DNA of 64,000 bases from Dillenia suffruticosa (lineage: Eukaryota > Streptophyta > Magnoliopsida > Dilleniales > Dilleniaceae), in NCBI GenBank assembly GCA_033439265.1, contig JAVTVX010000021.1, positions 13,109,001 through 13,173,000 on the forward strand, in the 5' to 3' direction. Both the position numbers and the translations under genes were made by a program. Shown here piece by piece: positions 47,199-58,597 of this stretch (the first letter of the stretch is position 1; every line of letters begins with the position of its first letter). The notes under the pieces were generated by a model. The model searched no databases and had not been told where the DNA came from. It worked only from the letters and a program-made list of their open reading frames with translations.

Positions 47199-50140
47199 TC
47201 ATCCCAAGAATCCCTTACATCGAATTTTCTCCCACATGAGATCCAAGAACCTGAAATATGCCGGTCTCCATGATTTCTTGAACAATATAGGACCAATGAA
47301 ACACCAAAACACCACCATAAATCTACATCCCATACCCACATAAAACCACATTGAGATCATTTCTTTGCTGTCATCATTATCTAGAGCATTTTCAGCATAT
47401 GGTGGTGCTGCAATACCATCAATGTCGCAATTTCTGGTGAGAGGAGGCCCACATAGATTGTTTCCAACAAAGCTAGAAGGATCTAAGCCTCTGAGCTGAG
47501 TGCTAGATGGAATTTCCCCTGATAATTTGTTGTGGGATAAATTCAAGTGGCTTAAGAAGGTCAGATCTGAAATGCTTGGTGGAATTTCACCAAAAAGGTG
47601 ATTCCATGAAAGGTCAAGAGATTCTAATAAGCTCATATCACCTAATTTCTTTGGGATTGTTCTGTGAAAATTATTTTCAGATAAATTCAATGACTGTAAT
47701 GCGACAAGATCCATTAGTCCATGTGGTGTCTCTCCAGAGAAATTATTACTTGAGAGGTCCATGTTGATCACAAGGCCAACAGTGGTTCCATATAGAACAT
47801 CCCTTCCTTTTGTCACGACGTGTATGCCTTCTATGCTTCTTAACCTATCAGGATAAATGATCTTGGAGTTTTGGCTAAGATTCATGGCTGTAAAATTCTT
47901 GAAACAGGTTAGAACTTCTCCAGAAAAATTGTTATGCGCGATGTCCAAGATTTGAAGAGAAGTCAGGTGACACAGCTCCTTGGGAATTTGGCCTTCAAAG
48001 CCATTTGAGTTAATGATGAGAAATCTCAGGTTTAGAAGACTTTTTCCAATCCATGTTGGTAGTTTTCCTGTAAAGGAATTCATACTAAGATCAAGAGTCT
48101 TCAAGCCTGAACAATTTTGCAGAGACTGGGGTAGCCCCCCAGAGAGGCTATTATTCTCAAGGTGCAATGATTGGAGATTGCTTGAGTATCCCATTGAGCT
48201 TGGAATGCGGCCCGAGAAAAAATTGTTATCCATCCACACATAGCGTAGCTGTGGCCAATCCACCCAACAGCCAGGAATTTCTCCAGATAAGATATTGTGG
48301 TGAAGACTCAAAGAAATATGCCTATATTGATCCTGTGTTCTTTGAGAAGTGACATGAGCAACATCTCTAGAAAAAGAGTTGTGTGAAAGATCTACAATTG
48401 TCATATTTGAAGAGAGAATAGGTAATGGACCATCAAATTGGTTAAAGTGAAGGTAAAATGTGGAGTCAGGAACATTGCTATGGATTATGTTTGGGATTTG
48501 GCCATAGATTTTATTTTCAGCGAGACTCAAGTATTGAAATTTTGCGGTCGTGTTCCAAAACCACATGGGGATGCCATCTGAAATACCTGTGCCAGATATG
48601 TCTAAGTAGGTAAGCTCCTTTTGTGATTTTAGCCACAGGGGAAGTTGTGAGCCCAGTTTCCATCCACTCACAGATAGGCTCTCAAGTCCAAAATGAGGAA
48701 CCAATAACGACTCACATTTAATATCAAAGAGTTTCCGGCTGCTAATAGCACTTTCAAGTTGGTTCAAGTCGGAGAGATCGGTGAGATGAGCTTCAGACAC
48801 AATCCCTTTCAGCTTATTTTGTCCAATAAGATGTGATTCCAGCCGTGAAAGTTGCCAAAAACTTTCGGGAATAGATCCATTTAGCTGATTCCCATTTAAA
48901 TATAGTATCCTTAAAGAGGTGAATTGTCGTATGCATTCAGGAATAGGACCAGAAATTGAGGTGTTTCCAAGATCCAATTCTCGAAGATTTTTAAAAGATA
49001 GATTAGGAGATGTGCATTTACCTAATAAACTTTCAAAAACCTCTGACGCACTCCCCCCAAAACTATTAGAGTGCAAATCGATGACCTTCAAATGAAAAAG
49101 GACAGACATGGACTTTGGTATTGGCCCTTTCAGGTTATTTTGTGAAATGATGAGACACTCCAAATCGGTGTACTTGTTAAACCAATCTGGCACTGTGGAA
49201 TTAAATTCATTATGATCCAGATAAAGATAGGTAAGCAGAGTCAGGTTTTGAGACCGATTGGAATGGCACCTTCAAAATTATTAGAACCTAAATTTAGGGA
49301 CACAAGATTATGGAGAGTGTAAATCCAGCTTGGTATTGAAGGGCCTAAGGAGTTGTTAGAAATATCAAGAATGATGAGTGAAGAAGAAAAATTCAGAGTA
49401 TGAGGCAAAGAAGGCTGCTTAAGCAGTTTACAGTTTGACAATCGCAACTCAACCAAAGAAGAGAATGAGCTCATTACCTTTAACCAGTTACCGACATGGC
49501 TAAGATCCACTCCGTCCAGCTCTAGTCGCGTCAAGGGGAGGCCGGAAAGCATTTGAAGGTTGTTATTCTTAAATTCAAGAGCATCATATGATGCAAGACT
49601 GAGAGAGTGCAAATTTGAGAGATTCCCAATTTGAGAAGGAATGATACCACTAAAACCAGCCTGAGATAGATTGAGACGTTGCCAACTCACCAGAGAGCCA
49701 ATGAAGTTAGGAATTGAATTTCCTCCAAAATCGTTGTAGCCGAGGTCCAGGACCGTTAGATGCTTCAAAGGCTGCAGGGAAGGATTGATCCTACCACCTA
49801 GTTTGGCCCTTTCATAAGCTTCATGTTCAGCATCACTTACATAAGCAGCTGAAGCATCAGGTGGAGTATTACCAAGACGAAGCACACGTACATGACTCGT
49901 GATGTTGTCACAGACAACGCCAGCCCATTTACAGCAATCAAGTTCATCAGCAGCATTCCAAGAGGAGAGTCGATAAGAACGATCCATGAGATCCTTCTTG
50001 AAGTTCAAAAGAGCCTCTCTCTCACTCTCTATGCACAAAATGTTTAGTCCTCTGCCAGCTTCCTCAGCGAAGCAAGGACTGATTCTGCTTATTAATGTGA
50101 GCAAAACACAGACAAGGGAAAGAAATACCACCAGTTTCAT
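47199..50140 (-). pseudogene. B2: B-type LRR-RLP with a single frameshift
   Basis: Start 50140 (MKLVVFLSLVCVLLTLISR). Full-length layout: signal peptide, LRR cap (CIESEREALLNFK, CCKWAGVVC), acidic insert, LRRs, island (QNSKIIYPDRLRS...VVTKGRDVLY), four LRRs, Cys cap, acidic spacer, membrane helix (YVGMGCRFMVVFWCFIGPILF) and basic tail ending KIRCKGFLG. The frame breaks at 49246-49249, where GGTTTTGAG has four T against five in B1 (18237 area) and in B3. That gives 299 codons up to the shift, a stop at 49241, and an open second frame from there to 47199. Everything else is intact, so this is a very recent inactivation, an allele, or a homopolymer sequencing error. The membrane helix lacks the GFVVG of A-type proteins. 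Confidence 0.85.
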
Positions 50141-50234
50141 ATTGCTCTTGCCTGAAATCAGCATCTTAACAAATAGGATATTGTGGAGTGCAAAAAGGCA
50201 TTTTAATTCTGGAAAGAGATAAAGGGTAGAAGGC

Positions 50235-50316
50235 TATTTATAGGAAATATGGGACCTGAACTCATATTGATTCTACGTGTGAGAACAGAGATACTTGATC
50301 CCCTCCACGTGATTGG
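50235..50316 (-). promoter_or_regulatory. B2 core promoter (TATA, G-box, CCAAT)
   Basis: TATAAATA at 50235-50242 (minus strand), about 95 bases before the ATG. CACGTG at 50306-50311 directly abuts CCAAT (50311-50316 read as CCAATCACGTG on the minus strand). B1 and B3 share this pair; A-type copies have CAAATG in place of CACGTG. Confidence 0.75.
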
Positions 50317-51955
50317 TATACGATTCTAACTGAGAGAAATCAAACGAATTAAAACAAAGAAATATGCCCCTTTTTCTGTTAGATAAGGAGTTCTTGGCTG
50401 TGTCTAGCATATATCTTCCATGTTTTCTTACCAAACCCTGACATTTGCAGTTAGTTTCCCGTGGAAATATTTGATGTGAATTCATATGCTTTCTTACTTA
50501 AAATTTTCATACATGGGCATAGGCAGAAGAAGTTAGCCTTGTTCAGACTTTTTCATCGTCTGAATTCCACAAGCTGTGCATGTGAAAGGTCTTTTTGACT
50601 TTCCTTCATTTCAATCTGTATGTTAAATTATAATCTTGATTGCAAAATGATATCTACTTGTAATATTTGACCCAAACCAGCATTTAATCTATCATTAATG
50701 CTAATTGAAAGAAACAAAATTTGAAACAAAAAATATGTTATTCATCATTGCCAAAGTGGGGCTGATTTTTCAAGATTTATTTCAAATTTTTATTTGTTAT
50801 TGCATATATATAAAAAAGTTATTATTTTGTAGAGCTAATAAATATTGTAACGTGGTTACATTTTGCTCTGTGAATGAATTTAGGATTTGGGTAGACAGAG
50901 AGCAGAGAGCTTGTTCATGGTGTTTTCTTCACCATTCTTGTACCTTGTTTGGTGTGTAGAGGGTTACGCTTGTCTCTTGTTCATGGCGTTTCTGTTTTCC
51001 CGTGGCTTGTCTTTCATTTTCTGCCACTGTTATAGCAGTTGCCCCTCTAATAAGTTGGGGATGGGAAACTATGTCAACTTTCTCTTAATTTGTGATGTTA
51101 GCTTTTGACTAGAATTGATTGACTTGGAGTCTTCTCATATGGTAAATTAATCACTAGAGAAGCATATGGGGTGCTGGTTATGAAAGAGTCAATTCTCAAA
51201 ACATTAATGCACTCACCAGTAGCATATGTGACATAATGTTGCTTCTTTGAAAGTTCAAACCTCAATCTCTCCTCTCTCTTCTTTGGAAGTTCAAACATTA
51301 ATGATCTCTCTATTTGGTAAAAGTATGAATTCGATCCAATGGATTGCTGAGTCTCTGTTCTGACGACATTTCTCTTTGTCATCTACCTGTTTGATAAATT
51401 TCCTCGCCTGAAGCCATTAGAGTTATATCTCTCTCCCTCTCTCTCTCTAGAGTTTTTTTGGCTTCAATCACTGGCATAGTACTCCTCGGAATTTTTTAAT
51501 TATTTCTCATAATGTGAGTTTGCAGCTGCCTGATTCCTGTTGGTTTGGAAAATACCCGCACAGAAACATGTAAAGTTGATTTCTGTTCTTTTTTATTTCT
51601 ATTTTTGAATAACATAAAGGTACTTACTTTTTTTTTTCACGAGATATTAGATTACAGAATTTATGAGGTGATGTCTGCACAATTTTTGTTGCTAATTCCT
51701 AACCACCTAATTGAGGCCTACTTTTAGAATGAAATGATTTTCATATACATAAGAATATTAGATATACTACATGTGCATGAACATGAAGTGCAAGACATTC
51801 TTGTTGTGCTTATAATAGAAAAACCAAAAAGAAGATTAGGAAAAGAAAAAAGTTGGCTGAAGCCAGTATACAACACCGATTATTTCTCACGTATGTAATG
51901 AAAGAGAAAAGGGAGAAGAAGAAGAAAACGACACCCTAAGAGACATAAGGGTACA
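50317..51955. other. B2 5' flank and A6 3' flank
   Basis: No gene. 50317-51290 is the B-type flank (as at 19260-20280). At about 51285-51300 it is joined to the A2/A6-type 3' flank (as at 21625-22320), skipping about 1.3 kb found in the first block. TCTC-rich runs lie near 51428-51450, and a plus-strand GTTTGCAG near 51518-51525. No credible coding region. Confidence 0.55.
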
Positions 51956-53135
51956 TTATTCGGAGTCATGCCAACACCTCCTTACGCTCAATACCTTGAG
52001 ATTAGGATGAATGGATGTTGAGTTTTGCCTAATGGTCATGGCTGTAAAGTTCTTGAAACAAGTTGGAACTTTTCCAGAAAAATTGTTGCAAGCGAAGTCC
52101 AAAACTTGAATGGAATTCAGGTGACAGTTCCTTGGGAATTTGGCCTTCAAAACCATTTGAGTGGATGGTGAGAAATCTCAGGTTTACAAGACTTCCAATC
52201 CATGATGGTAGTTTTCCTGTAAAGGAATTCATGCTAAGCTCAAGAATCTTCAAGCTTGAACAAATTTGCAAAGACAAAGGTAGCCCCCCCAGAAAGGCTA
52301 TTATACTCATGGTGCAATGTTTCGAGGTAGCCTAAGTACTCCATTGAGCTTGGAATTCGGCCCGTGAAAAAATTATTTTGCATCCAAACAGCGGTTGGCA
52401 TTGGCCACTCCACCCAACAATCAGGTATTTCTCCTGACAACATATTCTGATGAAGACTCCAGGAATAAAGCCTATACTGTTCATCCATTCTGTGACAAAT
52501 GACATGAGCAATATCTCCAGAAAAAGAGTTGTTTGAAAGATCAGCAATGCCCGTATTTTGAGAGAGTGTAGGTAATGGACCATGAAATAGGTTGGAGTAA
52601 AGGTAAAAGCTGGAGTAAGGAACATTGCTGCGAATTATGTTTGGGACTTGGCCATAGATTTTATTTTCAGCAAGACTGAAATATTGGAAGTTTGCACTCA
52701 TATTCCAAAACCACATAGGAACACTATCTGAAATTCCAGTGTTAGTTATGTCGAAGGAGGTAAGCTCCTTTTGTGATTGAAGCCTCTGGGGGAATTGCGG
52801 GCCCATTTTCCATCCACTCACAGACATTTATACGTGGCCGAAGCATCGGGTGGAGTATTACCAAGACGAAGCTCACAGACATTTCCGGTGAAGTTGTCAC
52901 AAACAACACCAGACCATTTACAGCAATCAAGTTCATCAGCAGCATTCCAAGAGAAGAGTCGATGAGAACGATCTAAGAGTTCCATCTTGAAGTTCAACAG
53001 AGCCTCTCTTTCACTTTCAATGCACAACACGTTGTTGTTCGGTCCTCTTTCACCTTCCTTAGCGGAGCAGGGATTGATGCTGCCCATTAATATGAGCAGA
53101 ACACCAACAAGGGAAAGAAATGTTACCCATTTCAT
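51956..53135 (-). pseudogene. A6: A-type LRR-RLP pseudogene with two large internal deletions
   Basis: Start 53135 (MKWVTFLSLVGVLLILMGS, almost the same as A1). After the LRR cap and the acidic insert (ending TYKC), the sequence jumps at about 52828 to a mid-array LRR (MSVSGWKMGPQFP), losing about 1.1 kb. It then reads through LRRs with frameshifts near 52300 and 52150. A second deletion near 52003 fuses the island-domain start (NSTSIHPNL) directly to the last tail residues (RRCWHDSE), removing the C-terminal LRRs and the membrane helix. The TATA element is reduced to TATAATA (one base lost, near 53231). A product would be soluble and tiny; I call it dead. Confidence 0.93.
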
Positions 53136-55349
53136 ATTGCTCTTTCCTGAAATCAGTATCTTACCAGAGTAGAATATTATCGTGTAAGAAGGCCTTTTGT
53201 TTTGGGAGAGAGAGTGGAGAGTAGAAGCCTATTATACGAAAAGCGAGACAGGAATTCTTGATTTTTCTACGTGTAAACATCAGGGACACCGGACACTTGA
53301 CAAAAACCTCCATTTGATTGGTGCAGGATACCAATTCAGAGAAACAGAACTAAAGGAACCCCCATTTTTCATGCCCATTTTTTTCATCATTACTCTCCTT
53401 TTTTTCCTTTTCCAATCAAAGTGTTTTATGAACAATTTTTTGTGGTTCATATGGAACTAGGTTTGATGTTGTCTTTTTCTACTCTATACTTTTGAGATGG
53501 TTTTTCCAAACTTCCGGAGTATCGGTTTTAATTTTGTATTGAATTGAGTTCAATTATGTATAAATTACTCTAATATCAAATTGAAAACTTTCAAATGTGG
53601 GGAGTTACGGATTGAGTTCATAAATGCATAATTAAATACCAACTTACCTAAAAATTGAAGTATCAGATAAGAGAATATATATGTTTATTTATAAATCACA
53701 CTTTTTCATTTTTTTTTTTTTTTTGGGTATAAAAAACACATAATTTGTAACATTTGAACCGGACCGCCACCTATATATCTTCAAGTGCATGGTCAGTCTT
53801 TCCAAACTCAACTATCAACTGTATTGTATCCCACAATGTTTTGCTAATGGTTCAATTATCACCTTTTTCTTTCACAGCTTTTTCTTTTATTTTTCCTTTT
53901 TTCTTTTTAGCTGATTTCTTTTCATTTTTTCAGTTACAAAGGAGAGTATCACCTTCGGGAAGAGGGTAAGAGCTCGAATTTGAGGTCAAGGTCAAAAGAG
54001 TAGTCTTTGATCATGCTATACCCAATGACCCTCCGTTTTTAATAAATGGTATTACTTCATATGGCTATAAAGGTGCATTTTTATGCTTACAAATCATAAT
54101 TCAACCGGCACATTCTCTCTGTCATTTTGTAGAGATCTCGAGTTCTCCCTAATATAACCAAAAAAAATACACTTACATAATTATTTCATATATCATTTAT
54201 ATAAAATAGTTTTTGCTCACATGTAATTTTCAACAAATCAATATGTGCAATGCAAGGATAGGGACGGGAGTTGTGGGGGTTAATCCTGCCTCCCATATTA
54301 ATTACAAGTTTCAAACGTCGTCTTGCAACATTTGACCTAAAACCCACCCAAAGTCAATGGTCAAGCAGGAGTTTTCAAATGGTCAGGTCAGTCTTTCCCC
54401 CAACATAGCAGACGCGGCGCGAGTTTTCCCCAACGTAGTTACAAATGGTCGGACTTTCCCCAACATTTAGTGAAACATTTAGTGAAAGCAGTGTTGAAAA
54501 GGAAAAGATGATGTCTTTCCCCAACATTTGTGGAAAAATGATGTCCTCTTTCACCATTCTCTAAACTTTTGGTGACAATTTTAATGTAAGGCCAAAATTC
54601 AAGTATATCGTCAAACATCATCATACCGAATTCACATAACTCTTAAGGTATACCCTTGTTGCCGCTCATATTGTTGCTAAATGTGTTAATTTCCTGGGGG
54701 TGGATCTACTTCCATTATGTTTTGTTCATATGGCTATTACCCCCGCACCGCACGCATGCGGCTTGACTGCAGCATCAAAAGAGAGTCTGCGCGAAGTGAG
54801 GGAGGGGCATCTAGCGGGGTTGATCATTTTATTTCAGTTTTCTTCGAGAAGTCATTAATTGTTCAAAAGTAAATTAATGACTTTGGGACTGATTATTGCG
54901 TTATAGACTATGCCCAGAATTTCCACCAATTCTGCCGCCAACTTTGATATGGACCGCCATTGACTTCCACTACTGCTAGAAGTAGCTATAGTATCAAAAT
55001 TCTAGGGAGGGTTTCAACGGTATAAGATATGAGCTGATTTTTTTTTTTTTAATTAAGCTTCTTTATCGGTTGGGCAAGAAAATAATAAAAAAATTAAAAT
55101 ATAAATTTTCATATATTCTTAAAAGTTAAATATTAAGATGAAAAAATTAATTTTTATTATATATTACTCCGTTATTCTGGTACTCCCACAGGTAATCTAA
55201 GAACCTGAAATCTGTCGATCTCCATTATATTAGCAATGTATTAACCCTATTGTTAACTATGTTATCACTTTAATCCCTCCATTTAGGTTAGGGATGAAAT
55301 AGGATAAAAATTTCAAAAATAATAAAAATTGAAAAATGAAAACTTAAAA

Positions 55350-55358
<9 letters not shown>

Positions 55359-55389
<31 letters not shown>
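55359..55389. repeat. (TA)n microsatellite
   Basis: About 15 TA units after an A-run in the A6 flank; the aligned sites in the other A flanks have different lengths. Confidence 0.9.
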
Positions 55390-55396
<7 letters not shown>

Positions 55397-56154
55397 AAAG
55401 AGTTATCATCTCCATCACATACTTCATTGTCTACTTTTCCATTTCTCAAACCCCTTGATCTATCCCCATCACCCCCACTATTCCAAACTTCAAACTGTGA
55501 TAGTTAAAAGACAATGATCAAACAGTTTCTTATATTGCAGAATTTGATTTCTTTTCCTTTAAATCAATCTCAAATCCAAAGGTTTAATAAGTTAGGATCA
55601 CTAAATTTTACTTGAAAGAGACAATATATGGCGGTGGTGGAGCAAAACTAATTTTTATTTTTAATTTTTGGTAATTTTAATTTTGTCATTATTATCTCTT
55701 TTTTGCCTCATCAAATCTCTTAGAAGTATGAGGACTACCTCTGTACATTTTCTTCTATAGCACTAGAGGTTACATAGATGTAATGTAACGTTTATTTCTA
55801 CTAGTTAATCCATTTCTACTAGTTACAGAAAATTTATTTTTTACTTGCAAAAAGCTATATTATCTAGTTAATTAAAAACTTCTTACTTAGATGAAAATTA
55901 CATATAGAATAAAAATAAAAATAAATTAAGACAAGTCGCGGATAATTCAGATTTCCCTAACACTTCCAAAGTTGCATTTCAAAACGTGTATTTTGAATTG
56001 AGCTCAATTTAATATTACTATAAATAAATTTATTGCTTTTTTTGCTAATAATAAAGGATTTTTACTCGATTAAAAGAGATTTTTCCCCTTTTGATTTTAA
56101 TATGAATTTCAGACACATGAAGACATATGTTGGTACCACTGCAACAAGCAACTA

Positions 56155-56274
56155 CAACCCACAAGTGTCCCGAAGGGGACAGTCTGATAGTCACAATTTT
56201 TCTCCCCAACTCTGAAATCTAGGGTTTGAATCCTAATATAACAAAAAAAAAAAAAAAAAACAACCCACAAGTGT
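56155..56274 (+). mobile_element. SINE with perfect target-site duplication
   Basis: A 92-base insertion (56169-56260) flanked by CAACCCACAAGTGT at 56155-56168 and 56261-56274. It begins CCCGAAGGGGAC, contains GGGTTTGAATCC (56222-56233, a tRNA-type B box) and ends in an A-rich tail of about 18. These are the marks of a tRNA-derived SINE mobilised by LINE machinery. The aligned A5 flank (45837-45849) and the A1 flank (17367-17379) have the empty site, so it landed after the flanks were duplicated. The A box is too degraded for me to place. Confidence 0.85.
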
Positions 56275-56740
56275 TGTAGATACGATAAATATTACATGTT
56301 AAACTTATAATTTGATTTGTATAAATGAAAATTATACTCGGTGAACATAAAATAGTTATTCCAACTCAAATATATTTTTTTTAACCTAAGTTGGTACCTG
56401 CCACCTCATCCGCCAATTTTAACATATTTATATGTTCTCAAAATCCGAGACAGACCTTAAATGTTTTAAGATAACAAAACGCAGCATTGAGATGTTCCCG
56501 TTGCCCCACGTTTATCCTTCCTGTTGGTGATGGGAAAAAGCAGCGGCTCTCAAGTGAAAAACGGTGTCGTTTGGTTGTTGGAAGAGATGCTGCTTTTTTC
56601 CGGACAATTCTCTTCGACACACACAGACAATTCAGAAAAATGCACATCAACTGAGAAGCAGACGGAATTGAGCTGAATTTGAATGATATGCATTACATGG
56701 TCCCGCCATTCTAACCGACTACTTCTCTTTGTCATCTACC

Positions 56741-56997
56741 AAGCTTGGTGGAACTCATTACCTCCCGCCAGTGAAGTTGCAACACGCAACACCAGTCCAT
56801 TTACAACAGTCAGGTTCATCAGTAGCATTCCAAGAGGAGAGACGATGAGAAGGATCTGTAAGATCCTTCTGGAAACTCAGCAGTGCCTTTCTCTCACTCT
56901 CAATGCATAACACATAATTGTTGTTCAATTCTTTACAGAAGCAAGGAAAGATGTTGTGAATTAATGAAAACATGAAAAGAAATTAGGCTAATTTCAT
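56741..56997 (-). pseudogene. C: N-terminal fragment of a diverged LRR-RLP
   Basis: The expected start at 56997 is followed by a stop at codon 5 (MKLA*). The downstream frame 56758-56973 reads as end of signal peptide, CIESERKALLSFQKDL, SSWNATDEPDCCKWTGVAC, NFTGG, i.e. the LRR N-terminal cap only. It then runs into the B-type 3' flank at about 56740. It is clearly more different from A and B than they are from each other (FQKDLTDPSHR, ACCNFTG; no acidic insert left). Its TATA position reads CATAAATG near 57092. It is probably what is left of a third subfamily, or of the gene that once sat in the B position. Confidence 0.8.
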
Positions 56998-58019
56998 ATT
57001 GCAATTGCCTGAAATCAGCATCTTTGATAAGTAATAGAGATGTAAAGAAGGAAACTTTTGATTTGGTGAAAGACACACAGAGAGTCGAAGCCCATTTATG
57101 CCAATGAGGTATAGCTTAACCGACTAGATGAACATCTCATCAAGAAGAGCATGAAGTCTCCCAGAATTTTATGCAACTACCTAGGAATTATGCAGGCAGG
57201 CACACTAGGAAAACCCAACCCTCTGGTGTGCATTGTTTTGATAGATTAGTCTGAAATTAGGCATTCCCATTAATTGGTTTTCCACCGAAAGGGAAGATTG
57301 AGATGAAAATCCTTTATTAACCTTTATTGAATATCAAAACATAGTAGAAAAGGAAAATTAATGGAAACCCTAATAAAAAAAATGCAGTTCTAATAACTTG
57401 TCATAGCCCAAAATTTTCCAGGTCAATTATAAGTCTTTCCCGAATGAAAATAGGACACATTTATTCAGTCACAAGGAAACCATTGGTGGGTACTTTTACT
57501 TTAAATTTGTTTCTTAATTATATAGACTTGAGCAAGACGATTAAAGCATTTAAGGGCCGTGAAAGATTTACTCTTGAAAGATTTAATGCATTTTCCAAGT
57601 CAATATAAATTTGTTTCAAAATACAAACTTCAATCTGACCTGTTCTGGAAACGCTTTCTAATGGGGGTGTGACCTTTCTTTTTTTTTTTCCCCCAAACAC
57701 TTGTTATACTTTGTGACGTTGCAGTCCATGCCTTTTTTGTGGCGTATTAACTTATATCCGGAATCATATTTTGATTATTCTGATTCATATATTTATTGGA
57801 CCCATTTTAAAGTTAGCTCTCCTAATATAATTTTTTTTATTCTCAAATTTTGAATCCGATATTTAGTTAAAAAATTTAGTAACTTTATTTACCGGACCGA
57901 CTATCCGTTGTTCTGTCTATCTATGCCATTCTGCCATAAATATGACATCCAAGTTGCATTTCAAAGTTTGCATTTCAAACTGATCCCGATTTAAAGTGAA
58001 ATTTAATAATCCAAACTTT
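56998..58019. other. Block X copy 3 (partial) and unique spacer
   Basis: 57165-57680 is the 3' half of block X (acceptor-like CCAAAATTTTCCAG ends about 57421, with the usual TTTTGCAG changed). 57681-58019 is not seen elsewhere in the window. No coding region. The switch from minus-strand order to the inverted B3 block happens at about 58020. Confidence 0.5.
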
Positions 58020-58559
58020 TTAACAAATTAAAAAAAAAAATTACGAAAGATATACATATTTTTAAAAAGGTTGGGTTTGCTTAACTAAATTCAAAAAATG
58101 AAAGAAGAGAGAGAGAGAGAGAGAGAGAGGGGAGAGATTGAGGTTTGAACTATCAAAGAAGCAACATTATCTCACACATGCCACTGGTGAATGCATTAAT
58201 TGACTCTTTCATAACCAGCACCCCATATGCTTCTCTAGTGATTAATTTATCATCTGAAAAGACTTCAAGTCAATCAATTCCAGTCAAAATCAAACGTCAT
58301 AAAATTAAGAAAAAGTTGACAGTTTCCCATCCCCAGCTACAGCTATAACAATGACAGAAAATGAAAGACAAGTCACAGGAAAACAGAAACACCATGAACA
58401 AGAGACAAGCGTAACTCTCTATACACCAAACAAGGTACAAGAATGATGAAGAAAACACCATGAACAAGCTCTCTGTTCTCTGCCTACCCAAATCCTAAAT
58501 TCATTCACAGAGCAAAATGTGACCACGTTACAATATTTATTAGCCCTACAAACTAATAA

Positions 58560-58597
<38 letters not shown>

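Larger units (their letters stand above)
53136..56740. other. A6 5' flank
   Basis: No gene. Very close to the A1 flank from 15100 to 16450, then collinear with the A5 flank. It has the CTTTCCCCAACAT group at 54391-54527, a TA run at 55359-55389, a SINE at 56169-56260 and the B-type 3' module with AAACGGTGTCGTTT at 56559-56572, although the B gene expected next is missing and only fragment C follows. Confidence 0.6.
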
